From JAAYDI01 sp052034005 (GTDB taxonomy: Bacteria; Planctomycetota; Planctomycetia; Pirellulales; Pirellulaceae), in contig JBPOJB010000003.1 in assembly GCA_052034005.1 (NCBI GenBank), positions 1 through 64,000 of the forward strand: a stretch of 64,000 nucleotides of DNA, written 5' to 3'. Each line of letters begins with the position of its first letter. Positions within the stretch are counted from its first letter, which is position 1. Under the pieces are notes generated by a model, which saw only the letters and a program-made list of their open reading frames with translations, did not search any database and was not told the DNA's origin. Below are positions 60,376 to 64,000 of this stretch, piece by piece. The position numbers and the translations under genes were made by a program.

Positions 60376-62475
60376 TCACAATTGCAACACGTCGGGGTCG
60401 GCGGCTGCCGCCCGCAGGAGCTCGCACGGCTCGTACCGCGGGCCGTAGCGACCTGCCAACTCCCGGAGCTGATCCGCCACGCGGTCCAACCCCACATCGC
60501 AGGCGTAGCGAAGCAGCCCGCCGCGGAAGTCCGCCAGGCCGGTCCCGAGGACCATGGCCACGTCAATGTCCGCCGGGCGCTCGACGATCCCCTCCTCGAC
60601 CACGCGCAACGCCTCCGCCACCATCCGCAAGACCAGCCGGTCGACCAGTTCGTGGTCGGATGGCCCGGCGCTGGAGCGGCCGCGACGCGCCCGGGCGATC
60701 ACCTCGACGGCAACGTCGCTCCGACGCGGCGTGTGGTCGCCTGGTTCGTACCGATACACGCCGCAGCCCGTCTTCTGGCCCAGATGCCCTCGCTCCACCA
60801 GGCTCGGCACGATCGATGACAGTGGACCGTGCCAGGGGAACACCGCCTGCAGGACCGCATCGGTCAGTAACAGAATATCCAACCCCGACATGTCGATCAA
60901 CACGAGCGGACCCATCGGAAAGCCGAAATCTACCATCGCGCGGTCGATCGCCTCCGGCGCGACCCCTTCTTCCAGCAACCAGAAAGCCTCCTTCAGGTAG
61001 GGCAAGAAAAGCCGATTGACGATGAACCCCTCCCGGTTGCGGACCAGGACCGGGGTCTTGCCCAGGCGTCTGGCGAACTGGACGGCCGCGGCGGTCACGG
61101 TCGGTGGAGTCGCCTCACGCCGGATGACTTCCACCAGCGGCATGCGCTGAGCCGGGTGGAAAAAGTGGATCCCCACCAGCCGCTCCGGCCGCCGCATGTG
61201 CGCGGCCAACTGGTCCAGGTTCAACGTCGATGTGTTGGTGGCAATGAGCGTTTCCGGGCGGCACCACTCCTCCAGCTGCGCGATGCAGCGGCGCTTGATG
61301 TCGGCGTTCTCCACGACCGATTCCACCACCAGTTGCGCATCGGCAAGCGCCGGCAGGTCGGTGGTCGTGCGGAGCCGGCCCAGCATCTGCTGCGCTTGTG
61401 CAGCGGAGAGCCTGCCCTGCCGGACGCGACCTTCCAGCGAACGGCGGATCCGGTCGACTGCACGATCCAACGCCGCCTGGCTCTCGTCACAGCCCGTCAC
61501 CGCGATGCCCGACGCGATCAGCGCCTGGGCAATGCCCGCGCCCATCGTGCCCATGCCCAGCACCCCGGCCCGCTCGATGCGCGCTCCATCCGGCGCCTCG
61601 GCGCGCTGCGGGTCCCGCAGGCCGGGGACCTTGCCAGCCTGCCGCGTGGCAAAGAACAGGTAGATTTTGTTCTGGGTGGCGCGCGTGGCCATGCATTCCG
61701 CAAACGCCAGTTGTTCGCGGCGCAGCCCTGCTTCGAACGACTCGTGGATCCCGACCTTGACGGCGTCGACGATCTTCGCGGGCGCGACGAGCTCCGGCCG
61801 GCCGGCGGCCAGGAGCTTGTCCGCCTGGTCGAACGCCGCGCGGTTGGCCACCGCGTCGTCAATCCTGTCGCGCCGTTCTCGAGTCTTGGGCCCCGGCTGC
61901 GAGCCGACGCGCGCGGCGCACGACACGAGTTCGTCGGGCGCACACAGCTCGCTCACCAGCCCCAGCGCGAGGGCTCGCTCCGCGTCGATGGCCTGGCCGG
62001 TCAAGAGCATCTCGAGCGCCGCATCGAGGCCCACCAGGCGCGGCAGCCGCTGCGTGCCGCCCGCCCCGGGGTTGATCCCCAGACGCACCTCCGGCAGGCT
62101 GAACCGGCTCCCATGCGCCGCGACGCGCAGGTGGCACGCCAGGGCCAGTTCCAGGCCGCTGCCCAGGACATGTCCGGCCAACGCCGCCACGACCGGCGTG
62201 CGCGCGTCTTCGACCTCCTGGAATGCCTGTTGGAACGTACGCGAGAGGTGGATGGCCTCATCCGCGCTGCGGATCCGGCGGAATGCGTCCAGGTCGGCCC
62301 CCGCGCTGAACTGCTCGGGACCGCCCGTGATGACGATCGCCCGCACACGCGGGTCGGCCGCGGCACGGTGAACTGATTCGAGCAGTGCCTCGAGCAGCGG
62401 GATGTTCAACGCATTGACCGGCGGCGACGCGAGACGCAGGATCGCCGCAGAATCTACGATCGTGTATTGAATCAT
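60376..62475 (-). CDS. Bifunctional enoyl-CoA hydratase/3-hydroxyacyl-CoA dehydrogenase (FadB/FadJ-like)
   Basis: A 699-residue fusion. The N-terminal crotonase domain (to about 190) carries G-G-P-E-Q-F-S-A-G-A-D, the oxyanion G-H-V-L-G-S-G-L-E and S-L-P-E-V-R-L-G-I-N-P-G-A-G-G. From about 300 the NAD-binding domain has V-L-G-M-G-T-M-G-A-G-I, then S-T-L-N and the catalytic histidine in G-I-H-F-F-H-P-A. Two C-terminal dehydrogenase helical domains follow. The thiolase partner is not in the window. It is the first gene of the operon leading to the dehydratase-like pair, so it may process the product of that reaction instead of generic fatty acids. Confidence 0.93.
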   Translation of the reverse strand: MIQYTIVDSAAILRLASPPVNALNIPLLEALLESVHRAAADPRVRAIVITGGPEQFSAGADLDAFRRIRSADEAIHLSRTFQQAFQEVEDARTPVVAALAGHVLGSGLELALACHLRVAAHGSRFSLPEVRLGINPGAGGTQRLPRLVGLDAALEMLLTGQAIDAERALALGLVSELCAPDELVSCAARVGSQPGPKTRERRDRIDDAVANRAAFDQADKLLAAGRPELVAPAKIVDAVKVGIHESFEAGLRREQLAFAECMATRATQNKIYLFFATRQAGKVPGLRDPQRAEAPDGARIERAGVLGMGTMGAGIAQALIASGIAVTGCDESQAALDRAVDRIRRSLEGRVRQGRLSAAQAQQMLGRLRTTTDLPALADAQLVVESVVENADIKRRCIAQLEEWCRPETLIATNTSTLNLDQLAAHMRRPERLVGIHFFHPAQRMPLVEVIRREATPPTVTAAAVQFARRLGKTPVLVRNREGFIVNRLFLPYLKEAFWLLEEGVAPEAIDRAMVDFGFPMGPLVLIDMSGLDILLLTDAVLQAVFPWHGPLSSIVPSLVERGHLGQKTGCGVYRYEPGDHTPRRSDVAVEVIARARRGRSSAGPSDHELVDRLVLRMVAEALRVVEEGIVERPADIDVAMVLGTGLADFRGGLLRYACDVGLDRVADQLRELAGRYGPRYEPCELLRAAAADPDVLQL

Positions 62476-62574
62476 AACGCACCGAACGGTCGAGCCATGA
62501 ACGAGTATCGATCGGGACTTTGCTGCCGGACAGCTGACGCCCCACGCCGCCTCCCGTCGTCCCGGGGAGATCCT

Positions 62575-63363
62575 TCACGGTGATCCGGACCCGGGCACTG
62601 TGAAGGCTTCGCCGGGGCGCAGCAGCAGCGCCTGGACCTCCGGACAAAGCCACTTGCAGGCGTGGAGAAATCCTGCCGGATCGCCTCCACCCTGTTCAGC
62701 AAACGTCCAGAAGTGGCAAGGGATGGCGTATCGCGGCCGCGCCTGCTGGACCAACTGGGCCGCGTCGATGTGGTTCATGTTCCCGAACACCCCGTTGATG
62801 CACGGCACGATCACGTCGGGCCGCAAGTCGATCAACGGTCGGAACAGCCCCAATCGCAGCGACGTGTCGCCGGTGACCATCACGCGCACGCCGCCGGCTT
62901 CCAGCACGACGGCCACCGCCGACGGCGATAAGTCCCCGTGGTCGGCCGGCGCGGTGTGGATCCGCACGTCCTGGTAGTCGTGGGTCGCATTGGGGTGCAA
63001 GAGGATCCGGCGGTCCGCGGCGACCCCGGCTTGATTCAGGCCCTCCACGCAGCCCTGCGGCGCCGCGAAGCGGCACTCGGGGTTCCGGGCGGCAATCACG
63101 GGCAGCGCGTCGGGATCGAGATGGTCGGCGTGTTCGTGGGTCAGAACCACCAGATCCGCCCGGACGTCTTCCGCGGTAATCGGCGGCAGAGACAGCCGCT
63201 TGAAACCATGCAGCCGCTCCACCGCATCCGAGAGGTACGGGTCGACGTAGATGATCGTGCCACGGTCCGTCTTGAATGCGAATCCGGCCTGGCCGAGCCA
63301 CCACATGCGCACGGCCCCCGGGGGCACGTCCAACTCCAAATGCTCCAGCAGCGACGTTGTCAT
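62575..63363 (-). CDS. UlaG-like MBL-fold hydrolase
   Basis: A 262-residue MBL-fold protein of the UlaG (ascorbate-6-phosphate lactonase-like) group. W-L-G-Q-A-G-F-A-F, I-Y-V-D-P-Y-L-S-D and the metal motif V-L-T-H-E-H-A-D-H-L-D are diagnostic; further ligands lie in D-H-G-D-L and H-F-W-T-F. It probably cleaves a sugar lactone or phosphodiester. AAGGGG 5 nt before ATG 63363 supports the start; a longer frame to 63462 has no such site. It is on the same strand as the FadB-like operon, 99 bp upstream, and could be linked with the sialidase that precedes it. Confidence 0.88.
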   Translation of the reverse strand: MTTSLLEHLELDVPPGAVRMWWLGQAGFAFKTDRGTIIYVDPYLSDAVERLHGFKRLSLPPITAEDVRADLVVLTHEHADHLDPDALPVIAARNPECRFAAPQGCVEGLNQAGVAADRRILLHPNATHDYQDVRIHTAPADHGDLSPSAVAVVLEAGGVRVMVTGDTSLRLGLFRPLIDLRPDVIVPCINGVFGNMNHIDAAQLVQQARPRYAIPCHFWTFAEQGGGDPAGFLHACKWLCPEVQALLLRPGEAFTVPGSGSP

Positions 63364-63480
63364 AGACACCCCTTGGCAGTCATTCCGGAACTCGGCCCGC
63401 GCCGGATGGCGGCGTCCCGGCGCGTCGGCATCGTCTTGCCGGCCGCCCCACACCCGAACCATCGCGCCGCCTGATCTCCT

Positions 63481-64000
63481 TCAGTCCTGCCCGTGATCCA
63501 CGACCGACGACCGTGGCAGGCGCGCTAGGACGATCGATTCGTAAGGGTGCGTCTGCCCGGCTTCGTAGAGGCAGGCCACCTGGCCGTCGGCGAGGATCGC
63601 CAGGTCGCAGTAGGCGCTCGGGCCGGCGTGCAGGACGCGCGCGGCTGTCCAGGTCTGTCCTTCATCGAAGCTGGCACGCAGCGTCAGGTTTACGCGCTGG
63701 TCCCGGTCGGCCGGGTTCGCAAACAGGATGATGCCCGGGCCGCCGTCGGCCGGCCAGCTGTAGCGCTCGATCGCCGCCTGGCAGATCGGTTCCACCAGCG
63801 CCATGTCGAACCGCTGGTCCTTCCAGGTTCTCCCGCCGTCGTCGCTCACGCACACCTGGCGGTTCTTCTTCGTGCGGTCGTAGTTCCGCATGTTCAACAT
63901 CAGCCGTCCGCCGAGCAGTTCGACGACCTCGCACTCGTTGGCCTGATGCTGCGGGCTGACGCCCCCCAGCTGCCAACTCTCGCCGTGGTCGTCGGAGTAG
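63481..64000 (-). CDS. Sialidase/BNR-repeat protein, 5' part outside window
   Basis: The frame is open to the window edge, so only the C-terminal 172 or so residues are seen. Three Asp-box (BNR) motifs S-x-D-x-G-x-T/S-W are visible: S-D-D-H-G-E-S-W, S-D-D-G-G-R-T-W and S-F-D-E-G-Q-T-W. The N-E-C-E-V-V-E-L, L-M-L-N-M-R-N and A-Y-C-D-L-A-I-L-A-D-G segments are typical of exo-alpha-sialidases (GH33). It would release sialic acids or related sugars outside the cell if exported; the signal region is not visible. The catalytic Tyr/Arg set can only be partly judged from this fragment. Confidence 0.85.
   Translation of the reverse strand, partial: YSDDHGESWQLGGVSPQHQANECEVVELLGGRLMLNMRNYDRTKKNRQVCVSDDGGRTWKDQRFDMALVEPICQAAIERYSWPADGGPGIILFANPADRDQRVNLTLRASFDEGQTWTAARVLHAGPSAYCDLAILADGQVACLYEAGQTHPYESIVLARLPRSSVVDHGQD

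Noticed and set aside
1..64000. tRNA, rRNA, insertion sequences, phage genes or attachment sites
   Set aside because: No T-loop-like GTTCGAATC context with an acceptor stem, no transposase or integrase motif and no flanking direct repeats were seen.

Overview
The window looks like a chromosome segment of a planctomycete (phylum Planctomycetota). It is GC-rich, roughly two thirds G+C by eye, and densely coding on both strands. Lineage markers are a cysteine-rich 16-residue-repeat protein of the YTV wall-protein kind, a DUF1559 pilin-like protein, a cysteine-rich lipoprotein, Tat- and Sec-exported Gfo/Idh/MocA oxidoreductases, an orphan mraZ, and several secreted carbohydrate-active proteins. 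LpxA and KdsB point to a lipid A/Kdo outer membrane. I see no rRNA, tRNA, CRISPR array, transposase or phage gene, so this reads as a stable chromosomal segment.

Layout. 1-9.1 kb: repeat protein (cut by the window edge) with a strong terminator, CPBP protease, pyruvate phosphate dikinase, LpxA, a TPR protein, cysteine desulfurase and a DUF1559 pilin-like protein. 9.2-15 kb: a hybrid histidine kinase with receiver and HPt domains, then a membrane-TPR protein. 15.3-21.7 kb: a very long TolC-like lipoprotein converging on an adaptor/FtsX-permease/small membrane protein operon with no ATPase gene. 22-24.4 kb: a tightly coupled operon of DUF4254, PDZ and zinc-ribbon proteins. 24.5-26.8 kb: two exported Gfo/Idh/MocA proteins. 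27-31.7 kb: a sulfate assimilation locus (cysH, an Rrf2 regulator, cysNC, cysD) with clear promoters and palindromic operator candidates. 31.8-39.3 kb: rsmG, cysteine-rich lipoprotein, alkyladenine glycosylase, mraZ, DUF1844, kdsB and glmS. 39.4-48.5 kb: a co-directional run of a secreted putative glycosidase, a secreted deacetylase-like protein, a fused nucleotidylyltransferase/sugar kinase, an MFS transporter and a CinA-type amidase. 48.6-54 kb: glycolate oxidase subunits GlcF and GlcD, and a secreted GH51 arabinofuranosidase. 54-64 kb: an ACT protein, a benzoate-CoA-ligase-like enzyme, a convergent operon (FadB-like, 2-hydroxyacyl-CoA-dehydratase-like subunit, its ATPase activator, MBL hydrolase, KAS III), an UlaG-like hydrolase, and a sialidase cut by the window end.

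How the genes fit together. The exported hydrolases, sugar-activating fusion and MFS carrier suggest scavenging of complex polysaccharides. cysD/cysNC/cysH form sulfate activation and reduction to sulfite; the sulfite reductase is not here. The most unusual module is the compact set at 54.7-62.5 kb: a ligase plus a minimal two-component low-potential radical reductase/dehydratase system and beta-oxidation-type enzymes. Its substrate cannot be read from the sequence. The other candidates for new biology are the GlmU-like/galactokinase-like fusion protein, twin palindromes at the Rrf2 gene, and a leader region before glmS with mutually exclusive hairpins.
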